From Bog-793 sp963823945 (lineage in GTDB: Bacteria; Actinomycetota; Acidimicrobiia; Acidimicrobiales; Bog-793): a DNA stretch of 64,000 nucleotides. Position 1 is the stretch's first letter, and the number at the start of each line of letters is the position of its first letter. Made by a program: the position numbers and the translations under genes. This document shows, piece by piece, positions 1-8,312 of this stretch. The stretch spans positions 620,001-684,000 of the forward strand of contig CAWGNK010000003.1 in assembly GCA_963823945.1 (NCBI GenBank). Direction: 5' to 3'. The notes below the pieces were generated by a model that had not been told where the DNA came from, did not search any database, and was given only the letters and a program-made list of their open reading frames with translations.

Positions 1-92
1 CCGAGAATCTCGGCCCAGCTCACGTGGTCGTTGCCCAGCACGAAGACGACCACGTTGAGTGGCGCCACGAGATGCGCTAGCCAGCTCAGCAT
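1..92 (-). CDS. pnuC: PnuC-like nicotinamide riboside/mononucleotide transporter, N-terminus only (runs off the window)
   Basis: Only about 30 residues are visible, starting at an ATG at 92 on the minus strand. The reading begins MLSWLAHLVAPLNVVVF and continues to an HVSWAEILG stretch. A short hydrophobic start followed by a V-x-W-A-E-(I/L)-L-G element resembles the first membrane segment of PnuC transporters, which import pyridine-nucleotide precursors. The neighbouring upstream gene is a NUDIX/winged-helix protein of the type that controls NAD metabolism, which makes PnuC a sensible partner; the gap between them is 108 bp, so they may share a transcript. The rest of the gene lies outside the window, so the assignment rests on a short match plus context. 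Confidence 0.5.
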   Translation of the reverse strand, partial: MLSWLAHLVAPLNVVVFVLGNDHVSWAEIL

Positions 93-200
93 GGCGCCCA
101 CCGTTCTTCCGGTGATCGACCAGGCTTTGCCTCTCGGACCTTCGCAACCCAGCCGCACGTGCGCGTGGACTCCTCCCGCGGGCCGATGAGTTGCGGGAGC

Positions 201-1025
201 TCAGCCATCATGTGTTCGCTTTGCTGTGAGCATCGCCCCGCGCAGCATCGGAGGGTGGAACTGAGTTGTCAGCCCGAGCCGGTACAGCTCGGCCGGGGGC
301 CCTCCTGTCTCGGTGTCGTGATTGCCGGTTGAAACCAAGAAGCCGTCGACCGAGAGCACTTTGCGCCTGAAGTCGGCTCGATGTACGGGACCACCCCAGA
401 CGGCCTCGTAGACACGCCGCAATTCGGGGATGGTGAACGGTTCCGTGAGGAAGGAGGCCGCCAGCCGCCCCTCGTACTCGATCTTCCCGCGCACGCGCTC
501 GAGTGCGTCGTGAACGATGTCGGAATGATCGAAAGCGAGCGGAGGCCCCTCAGGGCTGTCAAGGTCGCTGATCGCGAAGAAGTGGGTGTCCGCGGCGTCG
601 CCGCCGCCGCGGGGCGCGGGAAGGTCCGGCATCATTCCGACGTAGGCCGTTGAGAACACCCGACCCCGGCGGTCGCGCCATGGATTGCCGTAGGTCTTGA
701 GCTGTTCGAGATAGCCAGGGAACATTTCGAGCCCGGTTTCCTCAGCCAGCTCCCGCAGTGCAGCGGTGTCGAGGTCTTCACCCTCGCCGTAACCTCCGCC
801 GCCGAGCCTGACGAACCCACCAGGTAGTGCCCACTTGTCCTTCTCGGGATGCTCTCCGCGTCGTACGAGCAGCAGCGACAGTGCGCCGGAACGGATCGTG
901 AAGAGGGCGATGTCGACTGTGTGCTCGGAACGGGGGAATTGTGACCGTGCGACCTTCGCATAGCGGTCGAGGAAAGCGGCCTCGCTCATCCGATCTGTCA
1001 TCTCGACCACGAAGCTCCTCTCCAT
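201..1025 (-). CDS. NUDIX hydrolase with C-terminal winged helix (NrtR-like)
   Basis: A protein of about 274 residues with a complete NUDIX box: the spacing G-x5-E-x7-R-E-L-x-E-E-x-G-L is satisfied around residues 78-100, so the metal-binding glutamates needed for pyrophosphate hydrolysis are present. The C-terminal third (about 190-260) looks like the winged-helix region of the NrtR/ADP-ribose pyrophosphatase family, including a PFTIPELRRVYEAVWG stretch. Family members either cleave ADP-ribose-like nucleotides or use the NUDIX domain to sense ADP-ribose and repress NAD-biosynthesis genes. A likely pnuC lies directly downstream, which favours a role in NAD precursor uptake. The start is uncertain: a GTG at 1010 behind GGAGAGGAG is as good as the ATG at 1025. 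Whether it is an enzyme, a repressor or both cannot be told from sequence alone. Confidence 0.8.
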   Translation of the reverse strand: MERSFVVEMTDRMSEAAFLDRYAKVARSQFPRSEHTVDIALFTIRSGALSLLLVRRGEHPEKDKWALPGGFVRLGGGGYGEGEDLDTAALRELAEETGLEMFPGYLEQLKTYGNPWRDRRGRVFSTAYVGMMPDLPAPRGGGDAADTHFFAISDLDSPEGPPLAFDHSDIVHDALERVRGKIEYEGRLAASFLTEPFTIPELRRVYEAVWGGPVHRADFRRKVLSVDGFLVSTGNHDTETGGPPAELYRLGLTTQFHPPMLRGAMLTAKRTHDG

Positions 1026-1449
1026 CTGCTTATCTCATCGTGACTCTAGAACTTGATGCACACTGAGTCAAGCCTCTGGGACGCGACAACGGCTCATTCT
1101 TGAGTGTCCCGTCGCCCCTGGCCGCCGGGTGGTTGTGATCAGTCGGAACCTCTGGCGTTGATTGGTGCCAGGAGACTCGGTGCTCAACTGCCTCACGACG
1201 CCGGAAGGGAGACCGACTGCGCCGATCGCCTTCCGCCCAGCTGGTCTGAAATGTCCCGGCCGAGGCGAGGAACCGCTTCGAGGTACGACATCCCACCAGC
1301 CGTCGAAGGGGCCTGACCGACCGACCGGGGCACGATCCAGAACCAGGGCTCGAGGCCGTGGAAGCGGCAGTGCTCACCAGTCGGTGGCTCGGTAGACGAG
1401 ACTCGTTCGCTAATCAGGGGAGGTGGTCGATTCCCATTAGGTTGAGGAC
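1026..1449. other. intergenic region, no gene seen
   Basis: This 424-bp stretch separates the minus-strand NUDIX gene from the plus-strand hemolysin III gene, so it should hold two divergent promoters. No protein-like reading frame, RNA fold or clear operator repeat was recognised in it. Confidence 0.5.
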
Positions 1450-2094
1450 GTGAACGCCGCAATTGCACCTCCGAAGCCGCGTCTTCGCGGGTGGCTCCAC
1501 CTCGGGGCATTCCCGTACGCGCTCGTGGCGGGCCTCTGGCTCGCAGCCGACGGGACGACGCATGCAGGCCGCGTCGCGTGCGCAGTGTTCGCGCTCACGG
1601 CATGCATGCTCTTCGGTACGTCCGCCGTCTACCACCGCGGCAATTGGAGTCCACGCACGGCGGGCGTACTGCGGCGTCTCGACCACTCGAACATCGCGCT
1701 GATCACCGCGGGCACGTACACGCCCCTCGGGATCGCCGTACTGCCTTCCTCTCAGGCCACCGTGATGCTGTGCATCGTCTGGGCCACCGCGCTGGCGATA
1801 GTTCTGCTCCGTGTCGCCTGGTTGTCTGCCCCACGGTGGCTCTACACGGCGATGTACGTCGGTCTGGGCTGGGCGGCGATCTTCTGGATGCCTGAGCTGT
1901 GGCATCTTGCCGGTGTGATCACGATCCTGCTCGTCATCCTCGGGGGGTTCTTCTACACCACCGGCGCCGTCGTCTACGCGCTGCGCCGGCCCAGGTTGTC
2001 GGAACGCTTCTTCGGCTTCCACGAGCTGTTCCACGCGTGCACGATTGCGGCATTCACCTGCCATCTGATCGCAATTGCCCGCGTCGCGACCTGA
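1450..2094 (+). CDS. Hemolysin III family (TrhA/PAQR-type) membrane protein
   Basis: A 214-residue protein starting at GTG, made almost entirely of seven hydrophobic segments. It carries the hallmarks of the hemolysin III/PAQR family: the SAVYHR element near residue 58, an H-S-N region after the arginine-rich loop (RRLDHSNI), and the C-terminal H-E-L-F-H-A plus a later histidine (F-T-C-H) that together form the predicted metal site of this family. Bacterial members sit in the cytoplasmic membrane and have been linked to membrane-lipid and fluidity homeostasis; haemolytic activity is not a safe inference from the name. It is monocistronic, with 242 bp before the next gene. Confidence 0.87.
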   Translation: MNAAIAPPKPRLRGWLHLGAFPYALVAGLWLAADGTTHAGRVACAVFALTACMLFGTSAVYHRGNWSPRTAGVLRRLDHSNIALITAGTYTPLGIAVLPSSQATVMLCIVWATALAIVLLRVAWLSAPRWLYTAMYVGLGWAAIFWMPELWHLAGVITILLVILGGFFYTTGAVVYALRRPRLSERFFGFHELFHACTIAAFTCHLIAIARVAT

Positions 2095-2336
2095 CTGACT
2101 CGAGTTGGTTGGCAATGTCGATGTCTGGCCCCGAGTAGCCGGCATCGCCATCGCACGGCACGGCACGGCTCTGGCGCGCCGCGCCGCGCCGCCCGCGCTC
2201 TACGGCCTGTGCCGCGACCGAGGCCGAGCGCGTCCGTCGGAGCGTCGCGCCGCCATGTGGCCCGTGTGGCCTACCGAAGTACACGAAGGGGTCTTGCACG
2301 GTAGTTCATGCTCGTTAGGATTCGCGCATCGCACGA

Positions 2337-3746
2337 TTGTCACGCCGCCGCACACCCATGGCCGCTGGTCGAGTCGCCGTCACGTGGGCCGCGCTCGTCC
2401 TTGTTGCGATCGCAGTCGTCGGTGGACCGAGTGCCCGAGCGAATACCCTCGCTGGCGACGCCTCGAGCGACTGGACGGTGTACCACGGCGGCCCTGCGGG
2501 ATTAGGCCTGTCACGGACCGTGAAATCGGTCGACACGGCGCACGCGGCCTGGACGTCGCCCGCCCTCGACGGTCAGCTCTACGGCGAACCGCTGGTCTTC
2601 TCGCACGACGTCTACGTCGCGACCGAGAACGACACCGTCTACGCGCTGTCGTCGACCTCCGGTCGCGTCGTATGGGCGAAGCACCTGGCCCGTCCCGTAC
2701 CGTCGTCACTACTGCCCTGCGGGGACATCTCCCCGTCGGTTGGCATCACCGGCACGCCGGTCATCGACCCGACGAGGAACGAGATCTTCGTCGTCGCTGA
2801 TGAGCTGAGGAACGCCCGGCCGGCCCACGTCCTGGTCGGCCTCAACACGGCGTCCGGGGCGCTCGAGATGCAGCGCGTCATCGATCCACCCGGCGCCGAC
2901 CCGGCCGCTCTGCTGCAGCGGACCGGTCTCACCCTCGACAAAGGTCGGGTCGTGTTCGGTATGGGTGGGAACTACGGCGACTGCTCCACCTATCGCGGCC
3001 GGGTGGTCTCGGTCGCTGAGAACGGAGCGAACCGGGAATACTTCACCGTCGACAGCGCCCCAGGTGAACGCGAGGGGGCGGTCTGGATGGGCGGTGCGGC
3101 GCCAGTGGTTAGCGCCAGCGGCGACGTCTGGGTCAGCACGGGGAACGGCTCGGTCTACTCGTCGAGTCAGCGGTACGACGACAGCGACTCGGTCCTGGAG
3201 CTCTCGCCCTCGATGCACCTGCTGCAGTACTTCGCCCCGACAACGTGGCCGTCGAACAACGCCCAGGACCTCGACATGACGACGGCGCCGATCCTGCTCG
3301 CGAGCGGCCAGGTCGTGCTCACGGGCAAGTCGCGCATCGTCTACCTGCTGGACGGAACACACCTCGGCGGCATCGGGCACCAGGAGGCGAGTCTCGGTGA
3401 CGCGTGTGCCAGCGACATCGACGGTGGCAGCGCCGTCGTTGGCATGACCGTCTACCTGCCCTGTCTGAGCGGCACCGTCGCGCTGCGGGTCGGCCATTCA
3501 CCGCCCTCGCTGCGCATCCTGTGGAGTGCGAGCAGCGGCGGCGGCCCCCCGATCGTCGCTGCCGGTCTCGTGTGGACCATCGGACAAGATGGAGTGATCT
3601 ACGGACTCGATCCGGCCACGGGAGCCGTTCGCCAGCACGCCACCATCGGCTTGGCCCTCGCCAACCACTTCCCCACCCCGAGCGTCGGCGACAGTCTGCT
3701 GCTCGCGCCCTCTTCAAACCGGGTTGTTGCCTTCCGCGCGCGTTGA
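2337..3746 (+). CDS. Secreted PQQ-like beta-propeller repeat protein
   Basis: About 469 residues with an N-terminal signal peptide (basic start, then a long Val/Ala/Leu core ending near ARANT). The mature part shows repeated blades typical of PQQ-dependent dehydrogenase-like or BamB-like propellers: DWTVYHGG near the start, then several V-Y-A-L/G-L-N-type strands such as DTVYALSSTSGRVVWAKHL, VIYGLDPATGAVRQH and VVAFRAR at the end. Cysteines occur in pairs (for example L-P-C-G-D and Y-G-D-C-S), suggesting extracytoplasmic disulfides. No membrane anchor follows the propeller, and no dehydrogenase cofactor residues were recognised, so it is more likely a binding or scaffolding protein than an enzyme. 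Start is TTG 2337 or ATG 2358. Confidence 0.75.
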   Translation: MSRRRTPMAAGRVAVTWAALVLVAIAVVGGPSARANTLAGDASSDWTVYHGGPAGLGLSRTVKSVDTAHAAWTSPALDGQLYGEPLVFSHDVYVATENDTVYALSSTSGRVVWAKHLARPVPSSLLPCGDISPSVGITGTPVIDPTRNEIFVVADELRNARPAHVLVGLNTASGALEMQRVIDPPGADPAALLQRTGLTLDKGRVVFGMGGNYGDCSTYRGRVVSVAENGANREYFTVDSAPGEREGAVWMGGAAPVVSASGDVWVSTGNGSVYSSSQRYDDSDSVLELSPSMHLLQYFAPTTWPSNNAQDLDMTTAPILLASGQVVLTGKSRIVYLLDGTHLGGIGHQEASLGDACASDIDGGSAVVGMTVYLPCLSGTVALRVGHSPPSLRILWSASSGGGPPIVAAGLVWTIGQDGVIYGLDPATGAVRQHATIGLALANHFPTPSVGDSLLLAPSSNRVVAFRAR

Positions 3747-4317
3747 GTTGCGCCCGATCTACTTGGGCCCCGAAACGCTCATCGATTCGCCGCTCCGACG
3801 TAGCCTCAACGGCTGAAACTGGCAAACGCGAGAGATAGGACGCGAGCTGGTCATGGACAGAGCGCTGCTCGAAGGAGAGCGTGGCCAATCATGTCTCTAG
3901 TCATGTGCTGAATCAGTCGAGCTCAGAGGGCATAAAGAAGGCGCTGGTCGGGGGCGTAACAATTCCCCCTCGGTGGGCATAGTCATGTTCATCTGGCGGT
4001 CGCCTCCCCTTTCGAGCGCCAGTGACGAGCTCACCTGCGAGTGCGCGTATCGCCTTGGATCCGGACGGTCCCCTCCTCGGATCCGCCAGGCCACGTCTCC
4101 GTCGTCATGCGCGCCCGACGACCGACGCGACCAGGGCGTCACTCGCCTGGCAGCTGGGTCAATCGCACACAAGCGCAATCACAGATCCGAATGACATAGG
4201 GGTTTGCGTAGGAAGGCCGATGTCCACGATCTCCGACTGCCGGCTCGAGCCTGAGCCAGGGCGAAACGAAGATGACACGCTCTCGATCACGAGGATGCGG
4301 GGCCATCCGCTGGCTTC
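3747..4317. other. intergenic region between convergent genes, no gene seen
   Basis: A 571-bp gap between the plus-strand propeller gene and the minus-strand Asp-box gene. Short open frames exist on both strands but none has protein-like composition, a ribosome site or family motifs. The sequence looks visibly less GC-biased than the housekeeping part of the window. No terminator with a T tract was seen. Confidence 0.45.
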
Positions 4318-5508
4318 TCAGACACTGATGGGTATCCAGCGTTCGCCTCCATCGGTGGTCGTCCAGAGCTTGTTCCCGTATCCAACCCAGTGGCCCACGG
4401 TCGAAGACACGAAGCCCAGATAGCTCTGTCCGGGCGTGGAGCTCGCCAGCGTCTCCTGGTCGCGGACAACTGTTCGCCAGGTCACCCCTCCGTCGGTGGA
4501 AATCTCCAACGTGTAGGTCAGGGGACCGGCACCATTCACGTTGCCGGTGGCTAGGACGATGGTGCTTGCGCTTACAGCGGCGATCATGCTGGCGGCGGTC
4601 CGAGGCAGCGGTCGCCGTGGACCGAAGGTCCGACCGCCATCGCGAGATACAAGGACGAACTCCGTGTTCGAGTCCGCCTTGGCCACACACACCACGACGA
4701 CAGCACCGGGACCAGCGGCACTGGTGTCGTAGGCGTCGTCCTCCCCCTTACCGGTCCCGCCACAGGGGTCGGCTCGGGTCGACCAAGACCGCCCGAGGTT
4801 GGCCGTGACGAAGAATGTGGCATGGCTCGTCACGCCACCCGCGATGTTTCCGTAGAAGGCCACCAGGACCCGAGCAGTATCGGTACTGACGATCTGAGGA
4901 ACGACGCCGGTGTCCGCTCCGTCGAAGGGCGCTCGTACGGTGGTCCAGATTGTCGACCCCGCGCGTTGTTGTTGCAGTGCCAGATCACATGGCCCCGGAC
5001 ATCCACCGCCGGCGTAGGTGAGCCGCCAGACCACCCCTGGGGCGACCGTCGCAAGGGCAGCGGTCCGTTCTCCGGCTTGGCGATGCCAGGTTCGCCCGCC
5101 GTCGCTGGTGGTGAACAGGTCCGGGCCAAAGAGGTAACCGTCGTCGCGATTTGCGAACACAAGGTGCGTGACGCAGCCACCCGATTTCCAGCAGGTGTAC
5201 GTGCTACCGCCGGAGATCAGCGTTCTTCCTGCCGGGGCCGGGACCGCAGACCAGCTTCGACCGCCATCGACCGTGCGTTTGATGACCGCGCACGTCGGGC
5301 AACCGGTCGTGCCCTCGCCGAGCACCCAACCGGTGAGCGGGGACAGCCAGGTGGAATCGACCCACCACGTCGTAACTGCTTCAGACTTGGGTCTGAGGCC
5401 GGCAATCGCCAGTGAATGCCCAACTGTCGCAGTCCCGCTTGCCGCGCTTGTCCCGGCTGCGAGCGCCAGGGCCATGGTCACGGTCACGAGCACGCCGAGC
5501 CTGCGCAC
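4318..5508 (-). CDS. Secreted Asp-box (BNR) repeat propeller protein, copy A
   Basis: About 396 residues from a GTG at 5508, chosen because GGGAGG lies nine bases upstream; a longer frame would run back through the end of the preceding gene. It has a signal peptide (VRRLGVLVTVTMALALAAG) and at least six Asp-box motifs of the S/T-x-D/N-x-G-x-x-W/F type, for example TVDGGRSW, TSDGGRTWH, TANLGRSW, SRDGGRTF, STDGGVTW and TTDGGERW. This is the signature of sialidase/photosystem-assembly-like beta propellers; the motif marks folding turns and does not prove glycosidase activity, and no sialidase Arg triad was recognised. Paired cysteines fit an exported protein. It lies 17 bp behind a related gene (5526-6644) on the same strand, so the two are probably co-transcribed paralogues. 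Confidence 0.75.
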   Translation of the reverse strand: MRRLGVLVTVTMALALAAGTSAASGTATVGHSLAIAGLRPKSEAVTTWWVDSTWLSPLTGWVLGEGTTGCPTCAVIKRTVDGGRSWSAVPAPAGRTLISGGSTYTCWKSGGCVTHLVFANRDDGYLFGPDLFTTSDGGRTWHRQAGERTAALATVAPGVVWRLTYAGGGCPGPCDLALQQQRAGSTIWTTVRAPFDGADTGVVPQIVSTDTARVLVAFYGNIAGGVTSHATFFVTANLGRSWSTRADPCGGTGKGEDDAYDTSAAGPGAVVVVCVAKADSNTEFVLVSRDGGRTFGPRRPLPRTAASMIAAVSASTIVLATGNVNGAGPLTYTLEISTDGGVTWRTVVRDQETLASSTPGQSYLGFVSSTVGHWVGYGNKLWTTTDGGERWIPISV

Positions 5509-5525
5509 CGTTGTCGTCCTCCCGC

Positions 5526-6644
5526 CTACACCCTCGGGGCCTTCACTCGCTGCCAGGAACGCCCGCCATCGGTGGTGAGCCAGACACTCGTCGGTGGGGA
5601 CCACGCCACTGTGGGGTGGGGATTCCCGAGGGTGAGCCAGTCGTCGCCGGTGGCGAAACCCACGTCAAGTATCTGAGCGCGCGGCAGGACCCGAGTGAAG
5701 CTCTGACCGCCGTTGAAGGTGAGAAACAACCCGAGGCCCAGCGAATCTGCCGCCAAAGCCTCGTGGCTGGAGACGGGGAAGACGCGCGTGCCCGGTAAGA
5801 AGTCCACGCCCGCCTCCTCAGGAAACCCGAGGAAGCGTTTGCCGCCATCCGTGGAGCGTGCCAGTGCGACCAGCGAACCGCCGTAGGAGATTCCCCACAG
5901 CGTCTGATAGGAGCTTGCGATCGCCTTTGCGGAATACCCACTTAGGCCGGTCGCCGAGGGCTTTGAGAAGGTTCTGCCCCCATTCGACGAAACAAGTAGA
6001 CGCGTCTCGCCACCACCTGCCGGTGTCACTACCAGCCAAACCCTGGACCTCCAAGCGGTGAGAAAGACGATTTGCGCATTGGTGGCTGGGGACAACGGGG
6101 TGGTCGTCCAGGAGTTGTCCTCAACTGAAGACACCGCCAGGTAGTAACGGGAGTCGCAGTTGGCACCTCCGCCGACGCACCACAGCGCGTAGGCATGACC
6201 GCCAGTCGTAACGAGGCTGTGCAGGTCCCCGCTCAATGGAACCTGCTGCCAGCGCCTTCCACCGTCTCCCGTCCAGTAGAGGGGCTTTCCTGGTCTTCCT
6301 TGGGCATAGCCGTCCTCACGGTTCGCGAAGCTGAGCACGCCGTAGTAGGACAGTGCCGAGACGACTGCGACAGGTGGCGAACCGATCTGTCTCCAGGTCT
6401 GCGCCCCGTTGGTGCTCACCATCAGTGCCGAGCAGGTTCCGCTCGCGCACGAATATGTCCCCGCCAGCCACAAGTACCCGTCGGCACCAGCGACGGCGGT
6501 CGGGGTGACTTGGGGGTGAGAGCGGTTGGCGGCCTTTGGGCGGGCGGCGGCTCTCCCCACGGGCACCGTCGGGCCGGTCCACCCGGTCAGCGCAAGGATC
6601 ACCGCCACCATCACCACGACGCCGAGCTTGCGCACAATGCTCAT
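5526..6644 (-). CDS. Secreted Asp-box (BNR) repeat propeller protein, copy B
   Basis: About 372 residues beginning at ATG 6644 (GGTGGG just upstream; an in-frame start six codons earlier is less likely). A clear signal peptide follows (MSIVRKLGVVVMVAVILALT). Asp-box motifs occur in regular order: STNGAQTW, TGDGGRRW, SSNGGRTF, STDGGKRF, TFNGGQSF and TTDGGRSW. Two short cysteine pairs (YSCASGTC and CVGGGANC) probably form disulfides outside the cell. Copy A immediately downstream has the same architecture, so a local duplication is likely. Function is unknown; the fold serves for binding carbohydrate or protein in many families. Confidence 0.75.
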   Translation of the reverse strand: MSIVRKLGVVVMVAVILALTGWTGPTVPVGRAAARPKAANRSHPQVTPTAVAGADGYLWLAGTYSCASGTCSALMVSTNGAQTWRQIGSPPVAVVSALSYYGVLSFANREDGYAQGRPGKPLYWTGDGGRRWQQVPLSGDLHSLVTTGGHAYALWCVGGGANCDSRYYLAVSSVEDNSWTTTPLSPATNAQIVFLTAWRSRVWLVVTPAGGGETRLLVSSNGGRTFSKPSATGLSGYSAKAIASSYQTLWGISYGGSLVALARSTDGGKRFLGFPEEAGVDFLPGTRVFPVSSHEALAADSLGLGLFLTFNGGQSFTRVLPRAQILDVGFATGDDWLTLGNPHPTVAWSPPTSVWLTTDGGRSWQRVKAPRV

Positions 6645-6881
6645 GGTCCCACCAAAATCCACGTGTGGGTTCGCGCCCCATGACGGCGCTCACCGGAATC
6701 CTCCAGAGCCGCTCACTGGAATGCCCCAGTCAGAAACGCAGTGACACCGAAGTGATCTGCCTAGTCAACTGGACGTGCAGCAGACCCGGGTTCGGTCACA
6801 TCGAGCTTGCCGAGGAAGTTTCCCGACGTCACCGCCACGCCGTATGCAGCTCGGGAAGGGATTCGTCGTTTAAGCGCATCG

Positions 6882-7898
6882 TCAGCTGGGACGCACCGAG
6901 AAAGCGGTACCCATCTCGTCGAGGTGGCCGCGCAACTCGTCCTCGTGCAGCAGTCCGGCCTGCGAGCCGAGTTCGTGCGAGACGCTCATGAAGTTCACCG
7001 GCGGCCACCGCAGAGCATCGGCGAACGGCATGCCCCGGACGAGTGCCGCCGCCAACGTCGCCGCGAAGGCGTCCTCCGCTCCGGTGCGGTCAAGCGGAGC
7101 GCTCGAATCAGGGAACGGCGGGACGAGATAGCGCTTCGCGCCATCGGCCGCGACGGCGCCGCCTGCCTCGTCCAGAACGACCACCTGACGGGGGCCGAGC
7201 TTCAACAGCGGGTCGAGCAGCTCGGCGGGGTCGCCGAGGCGGCCACCGGTCATCGCGGCGGCCTGGGCACGGTTACAGACGAGGACCTCCGCGTGCTGGT
7301 ACAGGCGCGCGAGCCGCTCGACCCCCTCTTCGACCTGAAACGTGCCAGGTTGGAACACCACCCGGACGGCCGAGTTCTCGTCGAGCCAGTCGGCGATCTT
7401 GTCCTGGTAGTCGAGCGCGTACGGCCCGAGCGAGGTGAGGTAGAGCCAGCTCGGAATCTCGCTCGGCCGGAGGTGTGGCCAGTGGTAGTCGAACTCCTCG
7501 TGCCAGACGAGGATCGTTCGTTCTCCGTGCCATGACAGCACGAAGTTGCGATTTGTGTGTGCGGGCGAGTCGATGTGGACAAGACGGGTGTCGACGCGCT
7601 CGGTGTGGAGCGCGCCAAGCAGGTCGCGGCCGACCTCGTCGTGGGCGAGGAAACTCGCAAGGGCGACGCGCAGGCCGAGACGCGCCAGCGCCACGGCTGC
7701 GTTGGCGGCACTCCCGCCGGCTTCGACAGTCGTTGCCTTCTCGTAGGGGATCTTGGCACCGAGCGGGAACTCGAGCCAGGTTCCGCTCTCGTCGACGCGC
7801 CTTTCGACCTGACTGTCGGACAGCCGGATGAACAGGTCGGTCGCCACGTCGCCCACGCTGATCACGTCGAAGCGCTGGGCCGGGGTCACAAAGCCCAT
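6882..7898 (-). CDS. PfkB/ribokinase-family carbohydrate kinase
   Basis: A 338-residue protein with GGGAGGAGAGAG directly before its ATG. The N-terminal family signature is present (VEAGGSAANAAVALARLG, about residues 59-76) and the substrate side looks normal. The C-terminal signature is altered: where the family has D-T-x-G-A-G-D-x-F, this protein reads DRTGAEDAF, keeping the catalytic Asp but with Arg in the second position and Glu in place of the anion-hole glycine. Substrate cannot be read from sequence; ribokinase, fructokinase and nucleoside kinase subfamilies all share these features. It is divergent from a phosphofructokinase gene 414 bp away and near a class I aldolase, so a link to sugar-phosphate metabolism is likely. 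Confidence 0.8.
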   Translation of the reverse strand: MGFVTPAQRFDVISVGDVATDLFIRLSDSQVERRVDESGTWLEFPLGAKIPYEKATTVEAGGSAANAAVALARLGLRVALASFLAHDEVGRDLLGALHTERVDTRLVHIDSPAHTNRNFVLSWHGERTILVWHEEFDYHWPHLRPSEIPSWLYLTSLGPYALDYQDKIADWLDENSAVRVVFQPGTFQVEEGVERLARLYQHAEVLVCNRAQAAAMTGGRLGDPAELLDPLLKLGPRQVVVLDEAGGAVAADGAKRYLVPPFPDSSAPLDRTGAEDAFAATLAAALVRGMPFADALRWPPVNFMSVSHELGSQAGLLHEDELRGHLDEMGTAFSVRPS

Positions 7899-8312
7899 CT
7901 CTCTCCTCCCGCCGGTAGAGCGACCCTCCCGATCTCGTCGCGACGACGTCGACGAACCACCAGGAACCGATCGTTACCCGCTAGAGCAAACTCTAGAGGT
8001 GGCGGAGGGCAGAGGGCCGCTGGCCGTTCGGACCTCGGCGACGAGGTCTGAAAGCGTCGGGCCGAACCCGTCAGCATTCGATGGCGGCGGCGCGCACGAC
8101 ACCTGGGGAACACGTTTGCAGTGCCCGACACAACTCGGTCCCGGCGTCGAGTCGCCCGAACTTCGGCGCGTGGGCACTGGCAACCCGCCTCACCATGGCT
8201 TCAAGAGAGGCAACTACTCTTGTCAGTTGCGCCTGGCGAAGCCGCCGAGGATCTCGGCGTGGCTGCCGCCGAACTGGCGAGCCGCCGTCAACAACGATCT
8301 GAGGAGGACACG
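7899..8312. promoter_or_regulatory. divergent intergenic region with a small inverted repeat
   Basis: This 414-bp region must carry the promoters for the PfkB-type kinase (leftward) and the phosphofructokinase (rightward). It contains a perfect inverted repeat CTAGAG-CAAA-CTCTAG at 7981-7996, about 85 bp upstream of the kinase gene, which could be an operator. No coding potential was recognised. Confidence 0.35.
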
